Shown: positions 1 to 12,310 of the stretch, piece after piece
Position numbering within the stretch: position 1 is the first letter of the stretch
Layout: every line of letters starts with the position of its first letter
Origin: Warburgia ugandensis
Lineage: Eukaryota; Streptophyta; Magnoliopsida; Canellales; Canellaceae
Direction: 5' to 3'
NCBI GenBank assembly: GCA_035236585.1
Contig: CP141126.1
Coordinates: 9,499,001 to 9,563,000 of the forward strand
Length of the DNA: 64,000 nt
Translations under genes and position numbers: made by a program
The notes under the pieces: generated by a model
What the model was told of the DNA's origin: nothing
The model's input: only the letters and a program-made list of their open reading frames with translations
Database searches by the model: none

Positions 1-385
1 TCTTAGTTTTTTCTCAATCACTCTTGCTCTAGGTTTCACGGTATGACTCATAAGTTTGATCCCAAGATAATTAGTACAACTATGTATCTCCTTTATTCAT
101 ATAAATTGGTCCGATAGAACTTTTCCTTTATTCACCTAGCATTTTCTTCAATTTTATAATCTTCTTAAACAACTTTGTCAACCAAACTACTCTAGTATCA
201 CTCATACACTTTTAAACCTCTATTGGTATACCATTGCGCCTCATGGCCTTTTCTAATTTTCCTTTTTTTAAGGCCTCTTTCACTTCAGGTATCCTAATTC
301 TATGGTTGTATCTATATAGTCCAGTGTTATTTGGTTTTCCAGTTCTTTTAATCTCGATATTCTCAGGGCAATTGTCATTTAGCAA
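1..385 (-). mobile_element. RTE-type non-LTR retrotransposon fragment (reverse transcriptase), cut by window edge
   Basis: Read on the minus strand, this stretch matches, with many changes, the reverse-transcriptase part of the RTE copy at about 18806-19190. Shared words include 'ctcataagtttgatcc', 'cctctattggtatacca' and 'cacttcaggtat'. It covers the segment around the GKAxGxDGIPxEVWK motif. It is degenerate, with stops and frame breaks. Similarity ends near 385, probably the 5' truncation point; the 3' side runs off the left edge of the window. It is a dead copy. Confidence 0.8.
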
Positions 386-3300
386 TGGTCATGCTTCTAA
401 TATGCAAATTGGATGGAGTATTATAGGAGGATTATTGGTCTTTGTTCGAGAAACTGGCATTTTTGGCTGAAGGAGTAGAAGAGGCTCAGATCTTGGTAGC
501 AACTGGGGAAGAGATTGTTAAAAGTTGTAGAGATGTTCATCTTGTTGCTAAGGCACTTGGAAGCTTAATTTAGTCATGGTGTTTCATCTCACATTTTAAT
601 GGGCTTTCTCTTTTTTACACATGACCCTGAGTTTGAGTTATTGTTGGTGTTTTTTGGTCTTAATGTTTATATTTCTGGATTCTCTGGCTCCTAGCTTGAT
701 TCCTTCATCAACCTTGTTTTAAGCTCGATTTTCATGCTTGGGAGTGTCACCTTGCAATTATCCAGGCATTGTTGGGGATTTGTGGCTCAGTTTCAAGCAA
801 TGTTCGCAAATAAGATTGAATTGGCCTGTCCAAATTGCTATTATTTTGCTAATCTGGCTGAATAAAATATTGTCTATGACTGCTCTGAGCATGTAAATTT
901 CGAGTTCTTTGAAACCCAGGCAATTCATATTGGCATATCTGCGGATAAGCACACAAGGTGGCAGCATGTCAGAGATCTTCCATGGGAGGATATTGCTCTA
1001 ATCTAATTGGCTCTAAACGTCCATGTCTCATCCATGTGATCTTGTGGTGTTGCAGAACCAATGGTCATTGTGAACAAGCTTGAGAATGAAGAAAAAGAAA
1101 TGAACACCAAAGTGGCAGTCCTTTAAGAAGCTTCAAGAACACTGCAGAATGCTCTTGTTATCCTTATATGACTTCTTGTTGAGAATTTTCTTTTCATCTA
1201 GGATCTGTCTTTGTAGGCACTAGGAGTTGAAGGACACTGGGACGAGAAAGAAAGGGAACATCTGGAATTGCATGTGAATTCACACTAGAGTTTCCCAATT
1301 AAACATCACCAGATGGTAGGATTTGGTCCCGTACTTGAATCATTCATTTTAAGGACTCCAGTGAAGCAGAGGGTCAAGAGCTTAAAATTGGAAGTTATGG
1401 GCTCTATAGCATCTTGGCAAGTTAATCACCAAATGTTTCTCGTGAAGAATTCGGTCAGGTGCAGTTAAATACTTTCTATTCAAGTGAAAAATGAGTACTC
1501 TGCCTGGTGCAGTCAATATCAGCTAAAGAGTACGTTGTGAGCTTAAAATGGCAGGCTTTCTGTGTTATAATGTTTTACCGGTGAAGATGGCGAACTCTGA
1601 AGGAGAGAGTTGGTAAGCGTTCATTTTAGTTTTTTGTACTGATCCTTTTGCTACCGTTAGTGGGATTATTCCTCCTTTCTCCTTGTTGTTGTTCTTCTGC
1701 TATGATGTTCAAGGCCAGCTTAGTCTGTGAGCCAGTTAGGCAGTTTGCTTCCTACAATAGGTTTTCATCATTGGAGACAAAGTGGAGGTTGAACTGTTTT
1801 ACCTATTGCTTTTGTTGCATCTGACTTGGGAAGATAGGAGGGACCATGACATATTCAGGGATGGCCTAATTTACCTTGAGAAAGGGGGTGTATTGGTTTC
1901 CAAAGTACTTGAACGTCCTAATCATCATTCTGAAGAAGGGTGGCTGATAGGAAGCATTCTTGCGTAATAGGTGGATCACCTTTTCTCATTGGCTTGAAGG
2001 AAAGGAGACAACCATCCTGGTGTAGATCAGCTTAAGCTGAGCCGGGACTTGTAACTCATGGAAAGGAGGACTTCCAAGGAACAGGGATATGGATTGGAAT
2101 CCTCTACTCTTCTCAATGTTATTCTGTTTAAAATGCCTTTCAGTCACTAAATAGAGCTCCAACAAAATATATCAGCTTAGTAAATCTATCCAGGGAAGTC
2201 ACATTATGGGATGTTGACTAATCTTATGGCTGTATATTAGTTTTTTGGTGGGTTGTGGGGACAGGAGGGGGGAGGGGTGGCCTGGGGGGAAGTTAGACAC
2301 ACACGTGAGCTTGACCCAGTGACCTACACAAAGGTACTTAAGCCAATAGGTTAGAAGGCTGTTGCTCTACGAGGTTGTTTGTTTAGTTTTTTAATTTGTG
2401 GTATCCAACAAATGATTTAGTTTTCACCTCTCTGTTCTGTGCTTCTGGTGCTCCTTCCTCAAAGGGATACTGATGTCCCAGTAATTAACAAAGAAAGTTT
2501 TATATGTGCCACTTTAATCATATCTTTTGGCAATTGACAGAAGCCCCAAGCTCTATTTTGGGATGGATATTGGAGTAATCTTTTAGAGGCTCAAGTCCTT
2601 CCATATTTGGTTTGAATCAACATGTTGCAGCAAAGCAAATTTTGTCAAAGCTTAAACCAGTACCCTTTTTATCCTGCGATACCATTATGTGAAAACACTA
2701 GAAGAGGAGACTTGCGTAAAACTTGCAATCCTGTATTGTTTGCAAAACCATTACAAGCACCATTTCTATAGACCATTTACTTCCCTATTCTTTTCTTTTT
2801 CCTATTCTCCTGAGAGCTGGACGCAAGCAGAATTGAACCCTGCAACCATTTGGTTGAAGATTGACTCACCCTACCAACTACAATAGGTACACAAGGACTT
2901 GTCTCTCAGGGCTTCACTTCTGCCCAAGGACTTGTCTCTCAAGGCTTCATAGTTTCACAAAGTAAGGACCAAGGAGTTCAACTTTTGGACAGTCCAAATT
3001 TCAGACAGATCTGTAGCACAGATTTGAATGATACTACAGTGAAAATCTCCGCCCTTTTGGTAATTTGTGAATTGTCACGGATTCAAACAATGAATAGCCT
3101 TGTCTATCTTCTTTGTTGGGAACATTCCTAGTCATCAAATTCAAGAATATAGAATGCCTCACTTAACAGTTGTTTGTTTGATCCTGTTGACTTTGAAGAT
3201 AGTCTAATGAAGGTGATCTTCCCAGCTTCAACTCCTAGGGTATGCAGCTCTGTAAGATGAGATTAGGTTGAGTTTCCAAATAATGCCAAGTATGGTCCAT

Positions 3301-6300
3301 TTGTGCAAGAAACATGATCTATTGAGGAAGGTTAAATGGAAATATTCTCTTACTACAGCATTGAGGAGAAGTTCTAGGCTGTATGGCTCTGCAACGTGCT
3401 ATTGACACCGTATCTTTGTGAGAAACATGATCCATGCAGGAGTTGAAATGCAAGACACTGTTTTCCATTGTAACTCTGGGCTAAACATTGGGTTTTGACT
3501 AAATCTGCACCCAAGTTTGCTAAATCTTAATGATAAAACTTCAGTATAAACAAAATTTTCCTATCACCTTCTACTACGAGAGTCAGTGGCTTCGGCCTGT
3601 TGCTAATATTGCCCTTGGCGAAATGGAGGTCAATTCTTATAGAGGCCAGAAGAACTGGGGAATTGTTGTAGCTCTCAGGTACAGCTGAATATCAGCTAAC
3701 AATATTATGTCCAGATGCTGATGGTCTTCAGTTTTGATTATCTGGGAGCGTTTAAGTTGCATTATTCTCCTACTTGAGATGTTTTTTAGATGAGTTGAGT
3801 TTGTTCTGGTATTTAGTTTACCCTTGCTAAAGGTTATTCTTAATCTTCTGTTTCTATCTGTTTTAATGCAATAAAGCGCCCATTTTTTTTAACGGAATAA
3901 AATAAATCACTCTTAGGTTGTGAAAATATTCAAAGTTGTGATTGAACCATGTTCTAATCATGGAACACCAAAATGATCATGTGGTACTCACGTTGTACCT
4001 TTTGTTCCACATTATGAGTCTCATATTGCTCAAGTAGATGGTTAGATTTCTTAGGAGGACAATATAGTGACTGAGCAAGGAGTTAACTGAATTAACATTG
4101 GGTGCTGCTGAGACGTAACTAGAGCTTCCATTCCACATCAAGATTGGCTGACCATATGCTTGGAAGAGAAGCCAACTTCACCTTTGATGATCTATCTTGC
4201 CAACCAGGCAAAAACTAACCTTGGATTATTGCTACTGGGAGATAACTTATGCAGTGCATCATCTAGGTTAAGACGCGCTTGAACTAGCAAAAGGGTAACA
4301 ACAAAGGGCAATCTATTCTTAGTTAATGTTATCCAAAACCATGGTAGATTACATAATGCTTCGAGTCCAAGAAGATTGACGTTGAAATCAAATGTCTGAT
4401 TTTGAGAGCTTGCTTACAGCATTTTATATTCCATGGACTAATTTGAGACCCTAACTTCCCTTTCACAAAGTACAAATGATACTTTAAAGAGAAGTTAGTG
4501 GCCTATGTCTGTCAGGTAAGATGTTTGATTCTTCCCATGATTGTTTAGGCACTCTAATTTCTATCCTTGTCAATCTGCTTTTGCTCAAATCTCTTGATCT
4601 GTGGTAGACCTGCAATACATCAATCTCTGGAAAGTTACCGGCGAACCTCAAAAGATGTTATTTTAGGTTGTTAGGACGTGAAATCTTCCCAGGAGTAATG
4701 CAGTTACGTGTGAATGTAAAATGTTGTAAGCAAGTTAGTCCATGGAATATAACTGATGAGTGTGAGAGATTGCCTAACTTGTAAGCAGAAAAATATTTGG
4801 TACAGTCTTACCGTGGTATGTTACTCTGATTTGTACGTAACTTGCAGTTGCTCATTCATGTGTCGGGAGCAATATTGTTGGTTGTCGAGGTCGAAGGTTT
4901 GTCTTTTACTTTGGTCTCATTGACGAGATTGCCAGCACTTACTATTTGCTTTGTAAGTCCTTCATCTACCATGAGACAAATTAGATGGAAAAAGCGATTT
5001 CCTATCCTGTAGTTGGAGGAAATTTTTGCACCGCGGAGGTGTTGTGCTATGCGGCTATTCTTCACCAACATGGTAATTGAAACATGCAAGCTGGTTGCAT
5101 CTTTGTATTCAAAAGCTTTGGTATATTTGCAATGGTGCATGTTAATCCTCTTATTTTAAATGAAAACCATGTGAGTGTTCATCTGCATTGTTGATGAAGT
5201 TTAGGTAATACGAACCTTGTTCTTCCTCTGGTTTAATCCCTGCTAGTATTCATTTATATTTTTTACATGGTCATTCCTTGAATCAACTATGAAGAAAATA
5301 CTCCAGTGGTTCATGGCTAATGAATGGTAGACTAACAATTAAATGGTTTGCAGCTTATGGAAAATCTGATTCCAGTCCTTGAGGCGCGAAGACCGCCACG
5401 TGTTCTTCGGAGGACCCGCTCCATGAACTGGTAGATTGTGATGCATGAAGAGAGATTTGAGAAAATGTTATTTCTCTTTGTTCTCTCCCAGAAGGCGACA
5501 GAGAAGAGGAAAATATAGCGCTTGTGGCAGAATCTCATTTGACGCATCATCTTCCGATATTCTTTCACAAGAGGCAGAAGCAGCCTCATGTATAGAGAAA
5601 GAAGGGTACCAGGAGATTGCAACCTAAGTGGAGAAGAAAAGATCAAATTTGCTGAACGTGGGTTTCTCATCAGAGGATGTTGGAAGTTGCTCTTGAGATC
5701 GGATATTAAGTACCTATTTTAGATATTATGTAATGTGGGTTTTACAAACCCATTTCAGTTACTAATGGCATTCTCTTGTTCTCTAAATGGGAGGAAAGAG
5801 AAGATCACCATAAACAGCCCATGATGGGAGAACAGATTCCTGTTCATACACGCTAATATTTTGTATTCTAGAAATATGATTCTAAATTCCCCATTTCCAT
5901 GCCTGCTTTATCCGCCAGTCCTTTGTCTTACTGATTACATATAAAAAGTTCCCAAATCGAGCGAGAGAGAGAGAGAGATTCCACTTTTGTGGTTATTCTT
6001 TTCATGAAAATAGAAAGATATTCCACTTTACTGGTGATTCTTTTCATGAAATATAAAAAAGAGAGGTACAGAAATTGTTCCTCAGTAAAACAAAATTTAA
6101 GGCTAGATTAAGATCAGCAATGACCTCTGTGATCATTTGAGAATGAAATATCTGCCCGTCATCACAAGAGCCACTCGATTCTCCTTTTATTATCTACCCC
6201 AATCTTTTGAGGAAAAAACATAACTTACTTTCACTGTATACATTCTCCCGTTTCCCAACTCATTTCTGTCTTCCAGTCAAACCTTCCCGTAAAACACAAA

Positions 6301-6493
6301 ACCAACGGGACATTGTCTCAGTTATTCTCCTCAACCTTCTACACGAAATTTCAAAGCCACCGTCTTTTTCATTCATTCATCTCCCTTCAACAACCAACAT
6401 TTCTTCAAATCCCCCAACATAAAAAAATTTTCACCTTAACGAAGCAAACCAGAGAGAGAGAGGAACAGGGAGGGCAGAAATAACTGCTCTTTC
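386..6493. other. About 6.1 kb with no recognised gene
   Basis: No complete gene could be modelled. Some blocks look coding-like on the plus strand but are broken by stops and match no family I can name: about 450-570 (an E/A/L-rich stretch ending at a TAG), 1060-1130, and 1773-1967 (starts GDKVEV, contains WEDRRDHD). They may be exons of a decayed or highly diverged multi-exon gene. 2240-2370 is G-rich and tRNA/SINE-like. A short GA microsatellite lies at about 5960-5980. I see no RNA gene or complete transposon here. Confidence 0.4.
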
Positions 6494-8058
6494 ATGGCAA
6501 CCCAACTGTTTTTCCTTGTTGTCCTTGCCTTCAGTTACCTCTTCCAACATTCTCAATCCAAGACAGTTGTCATTGATGGACTTGCAGAGTGGAAAAATCC
6601 CACCATTCATGTAGGAGACACTCTCAGTAAGTACTAGTACACAGAAAATGAAACACTTCTATCTTAAATCTTCCTTCTACTGAGTCACTCACTCTTTTTC
6701 ATGTATTTTTCATTTCAGTCTTTAAATACAAGCATCTCAACAGGCTCTACATTTTCCGGAACAGAAAAGCGTTTGATCTCTGCAACTTCACTCAAGCAAA
6801 CCTTCTCACCAACAGTGCCAACTCTACATCCTTCATGGTATTCTTCTACTACACTCTTCCTCTTCCTCTTCCCCTCCCTCTTTTTGCTTATTTTCTAGCT
6901 CCTAACAAGGCCCCAAATTCTCACTCCCTAAACTCTAGTGGCTCCCATATCGCCCGGGCTTCTTCTACTTCTCATACAACAACGGCTCTCTGGATGTCTG
7001 CCAACGAGGGGAAAAAGTTGCCATTCGGGTTTTCCAGAAGCCGCCGGAAGAGTTAGCTCCGTTGCCTTCTGCTGCTCCCTCCCCAACTTCCGGGGGGACT
7101 TATCCTTCGTCTCCGGCATACATTTTGCCGAACCCGGCTGTTTCTCCGGCCAGGTCTCCAAGCTCTTCTCCGGTGCCTGTCCCGTCGATATTACCGGATT
7201 CTGGCAGTGGTATTCCGTTTATCAACAGTAATCCTGCGGTTCCTCTCCCCAACGGCGAGACTGACTCCACTACTATCCGGCCGTTGCCTACTTCCGGTTA
7301 CGGTTGTCAAGACAAGGTTGGTGGAAGAAAATTTCCTTTTCTTTTTTCTGGTTTCTTTTAGAACAAAGTTTTAAATGCATCATTGCCGCACCGTGATGTG
7401 GTGATCAAGACCCTTAATCTTGCCGGCTCTCCTTCTAATAGGCCATGGCCACAAAAACTGCTGCGGAAGATGACCCTAGCCGTTTAGTTTGGACTAGCGT
7501 AATAAACCCTTTAATGCGGACAGGTGCTCTCAAGTGACCAATCTGAAGCAATGGCTTAACAATCTTGCCACTGCCACTTCTGCCGAAGGGCAAATCCTTG
7601 TGCTGGTCGACAAGATGATTGATCCTGATTGTCCCATTTTGTTAACAAAGTTGGACAATGGAAGAGTAAACTTTAGTTTTCTGAATATTTGGGAGCTGAG
7701 GGAACCGGCTTTCATTTCCACTTTCTTCTTCTCTCAGCTTTTGCTTTTCTTTCCTTTTTTCTCTTTCCCTTCCTTTTTCAAAAAAAAAAAACTTTAAATT
7801 CTAGAAACAAAGAGAAAAAAAAGAAAAGAAGATGCCTTCCCACTTTTATGTCTATAATCATGTTGGCTCGATGAGTTTGATTGGCTTGAAATTTGGATGG
7901 GGAATCAATCATGCAACACCCATCAGTGTAAAGCTGAGTTTTGTTCATGATGAGTTTGGCTTTTAATGATTTCGTTGGTGCAGATGGTGGTGGTGGGGTC
8001 ACTGCTTCAAATTCAACTCCCTGTTTGGCTGCTATTTAGAGCCCTTTACCTCTTTTAG
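6494..8058 (+). CDS. Phytocyanin / early nodulin-like protein, GPI-anchored type
   Basis: Four exons fit with GT-AG introns and matching phases: 6494-6626, 6719-6837, 6939-7316, 7984-8058 (234 residues). Residues 1-22 form a signal peptide. Residues 23-116 are a plastocyanin-like domain; Cys66 (DLCNF) and Cys105 (DVCQRG) are placed as the conserved disulfide pair. Residues 119 to about 205 are a Pro/Ser-rich stalk typical of arabinogalactan-type phytocyanins. The last exon adds a hydrophobic tail (MVVVGSLLQIQLPVWLLF and a few residues), as expected for a GPI signal. The positions where copper-binding phytocyanins have His, Cys and His appear as other residues (for example V before Cys105), so this resembles copper-free early-nodulin-like proteins. 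Such proteins sit at the outer plasma membrane or cell wall. The last splice is the least certain: an alternative acceptor at 7524 gives a short non-hydrophobic C-terminus. Confidence 0.75.
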
Positions 8059-8068
8059 CTTATCTCTT

Positions 8069-8069
<1 letters not shown>

Positions 8070-8102
<33 letters not shown>
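8070..8102. repeat. (GA)n microsatellite in the 3' UTR of the phytocyanin-like gene
   Basis: About 16 GA units begin 12 bases after the stop codon of the gene ending at 8058, so they probably lie in its 3' UTR. Confidence 0.9.
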
Positions 8103-8106
<4 letters not shown>

Positions 8107-11065
8107 AGAGTATCACTGCTACGCCTGTGCCTATTTTCTATCATTGCCTAGAGAGAGGGAGTTTTTTCATTGTTTTAGTTCATCTCATAGGGAGGAGGGG
8201 TTGGCTTGGGTTGTATGTAAATTTTGAGAGTGCTAACACTTTGCCTTTAGTCTGTGCTTTACCATTTTATAATCCTGAGTACACTTTCTATGCGTTGTGT
8301 AGATAAGAGTACAATAGTTTTCCGCTTTGTTTATATTATTTCTTTTGCTGTTAAATGTGGAATCTTGCTTTAGACTCGATCGTCAACCAGTTGATCAGAA
8401 CCATGCATTTATTGTTCCCACGTTCCTTCTTTATTTCAAATTTCTCTACTTTGCGGTTGCATCTCTCAACGAGCCGTCAAAAGCCAAGTAAGAGAATCGT
8501 CAAGCTATGACCGAGATGACTGGTCTGTGAACTTTGTATCGTATACTGGCTGTCGGCTGCAGAGATGGCCTGGTTATTTGAATGCAGAATGGGTGGAACA
8601 AAAATCAGTATTCTATGTAGTCGCTTCTACTAGATGAGAAAGACCATCCAATCTAGTGGCCGGTTCTTGCATGAAAGATCAAGCAACTCATAAAACTTGG
8701 GCTGTATGCATTCGCAGTTGGATGCCTCGTTAATACTTGCGTGTGAGGCACTTAGAAGGGGAGTCTTGTGTACCGGAAAAGTTGTCACGGAACCTTGAAG
8801 TCAATGGGTTCAGGGTGTATAAACACCCTCTTGCAAAAATGTAAAGTAAGACTGGCATACTATAGACTCCTGTAATCTACCCTTCCTCAAACCCTGCATA
8901 GGTGAGGCATGGCAACCCACCTTTATCACAAGTCTGTATCCTTGCTTTCCGTACGGCTAAAATGTATGTGCTGGCCTAGAGGTTTTATGATCTCTTCTTC
9001 AACGTCACGCCTTAGTCTGGTTCTGCTTAGATGTCCTCTTCTTTTGATGATCCTGACCATTTTTGTTCCAGAATAAGAATGGACAGCGCAAAAAGGTCGA
9101 TCATCTCGATGAAACCAATGGTTGTATCCTGAGCATTGTTATTCCAGATCGAGACGATCTTTCACTGTAAGTATTCCACCAAACTTCAGTGAACCAACCA
9201 TTCAGGAAAATAAAAGGTTCAAAAGCAGCAGCGGTTAAGTATCAACCAAGATGAAGTTCGATAGTCGGAGCATCCAACTGACAAGATCTTTAAGGGTACG
9301 GCATATCTTCCATATCGCTTGTAGATGAACAGTTTGGATCGTCACCTTCCGGACCTCACTTTATGCTTTTACGTACAGACGCCAATGATTTCTCTTTTGT
9401 TATAGACTGTCTGAAAACCTGGTGCAAATCGAAACACCCATGATTATTAGTCATACGAAGAACTATTCGGCTTACAGTCTTTTTCTTCTACTTTGTGGGG
9501 ATTAGGATTTTGATATATGTTGCAGTGGATGAGTTCAAGGTTTTGATCAATGGCTTAGATAATCCAACTATATAAAAGAAAAAAAAAAAGGAAGAAGAAA
9601 AAAAGTAAGACTATGTTGGTCCATTAATCAATGTTAAAAGTGTGAGACTTTTAAAGTCGGACAAGCATGGTGCCCGAATCCATTACCTAAGGAGAAACGT
9701 TATGATCCGGGCTGAGTTAGACTCCGGAACCCAGCTAGTCCCCCTTTTTGAATGATCTGACTCATTCATGTCGTTAGAGTCACCTTGGATTGGCTATATT
9801 TATATCAAAATTCATGGCCTTAAGATGATGTTAGCTGTGCCATTTTGAATTTTTCGAAGTAACCACTTGGATTTTTCAACTGAGAGAACTATAGTAGCTA
9901 ACTAGATGCAAATTTTTTGGGTCAGATCATCCAAAGACAAAACTTTGCTAGGGGTTTTGAAGTCAGTCTCTAAACTTAAACTTAGTTTTAGGATAGCATC
10001 TCTCTGCGTGAAATATGGATAAGCTACGCTGTTTCTAGGATGACTCAATAGCAAAGACAGATTTCCATATTTTATTACTTGAATAGTTAGCACATTATGA
10101 CAACCCGTCTCCTTAAACACCCGTTCGGGAAGTTGTTGCACCACTTGGAAACCTGTTAACAACTAGTTTGAATCATTGAGCTGTGAAAATAAAGAAGTAT
10201 ACATGTGAGTTCGCATTTAGTTTGAAAAGTAAAGGACTTTTCTGTTATTGGGAACTTCGTAATGGTCAAGTCAGCACATGATATTGTATATCATGGCCAA
10301 ATCTAGCCCCATTTTCTTTATAGTTGTAAACCACTTGAATGGGGACTTATGTATCATCTTCCTTATGGTACCTGCATGTGCAATGTATGCAATGTGGGTC
10401 CGACCACTTTTATAGTGCAATTACTGTAGCCTCTTGAATTCATAAATTGGGAAAAATAAATGATGAAACACCCCAGAATATGAAGACAACATGGGAGCTG
10501 AAATATATGCCGACCCCATCCATTTAGTGATGCTAACCATTGAACCGCTAAGGCCCCATTTTAGACCAGGGCAATGCTATAAAAAAAACTTTTTCCATCA
10601 GATGATTATAACAACTCTTCTGAGTTGCAGAATGGGCGCGGAGGAAGTTTTCAAGGACAATAGCAAAAATCTTGGCTTTTTGGTACACCTTGGCCTGCAA
10701 TTATGGCGGATGAATGTCTTAGATCACAAATCCCTTGGACCGAAAACACCATAAGATTTCTCAAACGGGAGAAAGGAGTGCTCGACGACTGATCTAGACC
10801 ATTCATCTGATTTTCTGACGTTGGTTATCTATAGCAGCAAAGCCATGGCAATTGCACAGTTCTACATCAGAAAATGCATTTTTGTAATTTAACAACCAAA
10901 AATTACATAGTTTTGGATGCTACGATTCTCCAATTGGCATGAATAAGGATGCTAGATTTCTGTACTAGGTGAATCAGAATAGCTACTTTTCTTTCTGAAA
11001 TACAATCAGGTCCTGCCGTATTCCAGCATTCCTCAAATGAGCTATTTTTCTTTCTAAAGCCCTAA
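8103..11065. other. Intergenic stretch, no gene recognised
   Basis: It holds one Au SINE (8757-8915, listed separately). A short exon-like stretch at about 9071-9166, preceded by an AG, is open for about 31 codons and rich in charged residues, but could not be tied to a gene. The rest contains only short chance frames. Confidence 0.5.
8757..8915 (+). mobile_element. Au-type SINE, degenerate
   Basis: The stretch carries the Au SINE word order: 'ggggagtcttg', an 'aaaagttgtc' region, 'ccttgaagtca', 'ccctcttgcaaaaatg', 'gtaagactgg', 'agactcctgtaatc', 'accctgcataggtg'. The tRNA-like head contains a weak B-box (gggttca). No clean target duplication was found. Confidence 0.75.
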
Positions 11066-11236
11066 GCGGCAGTCCCACTGCACGAAGCTTCTGTATATGT
11101 GGGGTTCAGAAAAGGGGCGGATTATAGAGGTCAATAGTATGCAGCCTTACCTTATATTTTGCAATAGGCTGTTTTCATGCTTTGAACCCATATCCTCAAG
11201 ATTGCACGATGACAACTCTACCATTGTGCCAAAGTT
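11066..11236 (-). mobile_element. Au-type SINE, minus strand
   Basis: Plus-strand text reads as an inverted Au SINE: 'ggcagtcccactgcacgaagcttc', 'tgtggggttcag', 'aaaaggggcgg', 'cagccttacctt', 'gcaataggctg', 'ttgaaccca' (B-box complement), 'tgtgccaaag' (5' end complement). It is moderately diverged. Confidence 0.8.
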
Positions 11237-11763
11237 CTTCTTCTGAAAGCCCCATTCCTCAAATGAAATTTCGGGTACTAATAAAAGTTTGGTTGTTTTG
11301 TAAGAGTTTGGACAAGCAAATCGCCAATAACCAGATTACCTACATGAGCAACCCTTGGTGAAGGACAAAAGCCATTAATAAGAGCGATGGATTAGACAAA
11401 GGAACGAGAGACGGGCCCACGTACAGAACCTGCATCCCTTTTACTGTCGAAATGGAAGATGATCCTTTACGCTCTACTGATAGCTCTTGTGGTCCGCCCC
11501 TTCTCCTGACTAGGGGTGGCAATTCGGGTTGGCGGGTCGTGTTTGCGGCGACACGAACATGACACGATTAATAGTTGTGTCAAAAACCTATGACTCGTAT
11601 ACCACCCGGTTCTTAAAAAAATAACACGGCACGACCTATATAACACGATTAATTGCCTGAGTTGTGTTGGATACACGGCACGACATGAAACGACTCGATT
11701 TTCCTATTACAACTTAGTAAAAGAACTGCTCCCAAGTGAATGGAGCCAAACCAACCACACAAC

Positions 11764-11962
11764 ATAGGACGGTTATTTTACAACCGTCCTATATGTTATG
11801 TTTTATAGGACGGTTATATCGTAACCGTCCTATATGTAATGTTTTATAGGATGGTTATGTTATGTTTTATAGGACGGTTGTGAAATAACCGTCCTATATG
11901 TTATGTTTTATAGGACGGTCAATATGCTATGTTTTATAGGACGGTTAAAGACTAATTGTCCT
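11764..11962. repeat. Left cluster of palindromic ATAGGACGGTT hairpins
   Basis: Alternating copies of TATAGGACGGTT and AACCGTCCTATA, separated by 'tgttatgtttta'-type spacers, form several short inverted repeats (for example 11768-11795 and 11810-11835). The same words recur near the other end of the hAT element. Clustering beside both termini is the arrangement of subterminal transposase-binding repeats; function here is inferred. Confidence 0.85.
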
Positions 11963-12310
11963 ATTTTACACACATGGATATGGTTTATTAGTACTTTACC
12001 AATCTGTGAGTGTGACTGTGATGTGTGAGACTTCTAGTGACCAGTCTGCCTGTGCTGGCAAATGGCCTAGCCTTGGCGCCGGCCTGCCTAACAGGGACAA
12101 ATAGTTTTCTTTCCTCCAATTCCAAACTGGCAAGTGGCAACTGGAGTTAATGAAACTTACACTTCAATCATTTGTCAAATATTTTGAGTCCTTGATATTA
12201 GATCCGACGTGTGGGCCCCCCTTGCAATGGCGGGAAAACAAAATGAAAACTGAAAACATAAATGTTTAACTAATTAATAATTATCTAGGTCTACTAAGTC
12301 AATCTAGTCT

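Noticed and set aside
7534..7797. 87-codon frame after the third exon of the phytocyanin-like gene
   Set aside because: It begins at a GTG, has no phase-compatible junction to the preceding exon, and runs into a T-rich, A-rich intron. The hydrophobic last exon at 7984 fits in phase and by family expectation.
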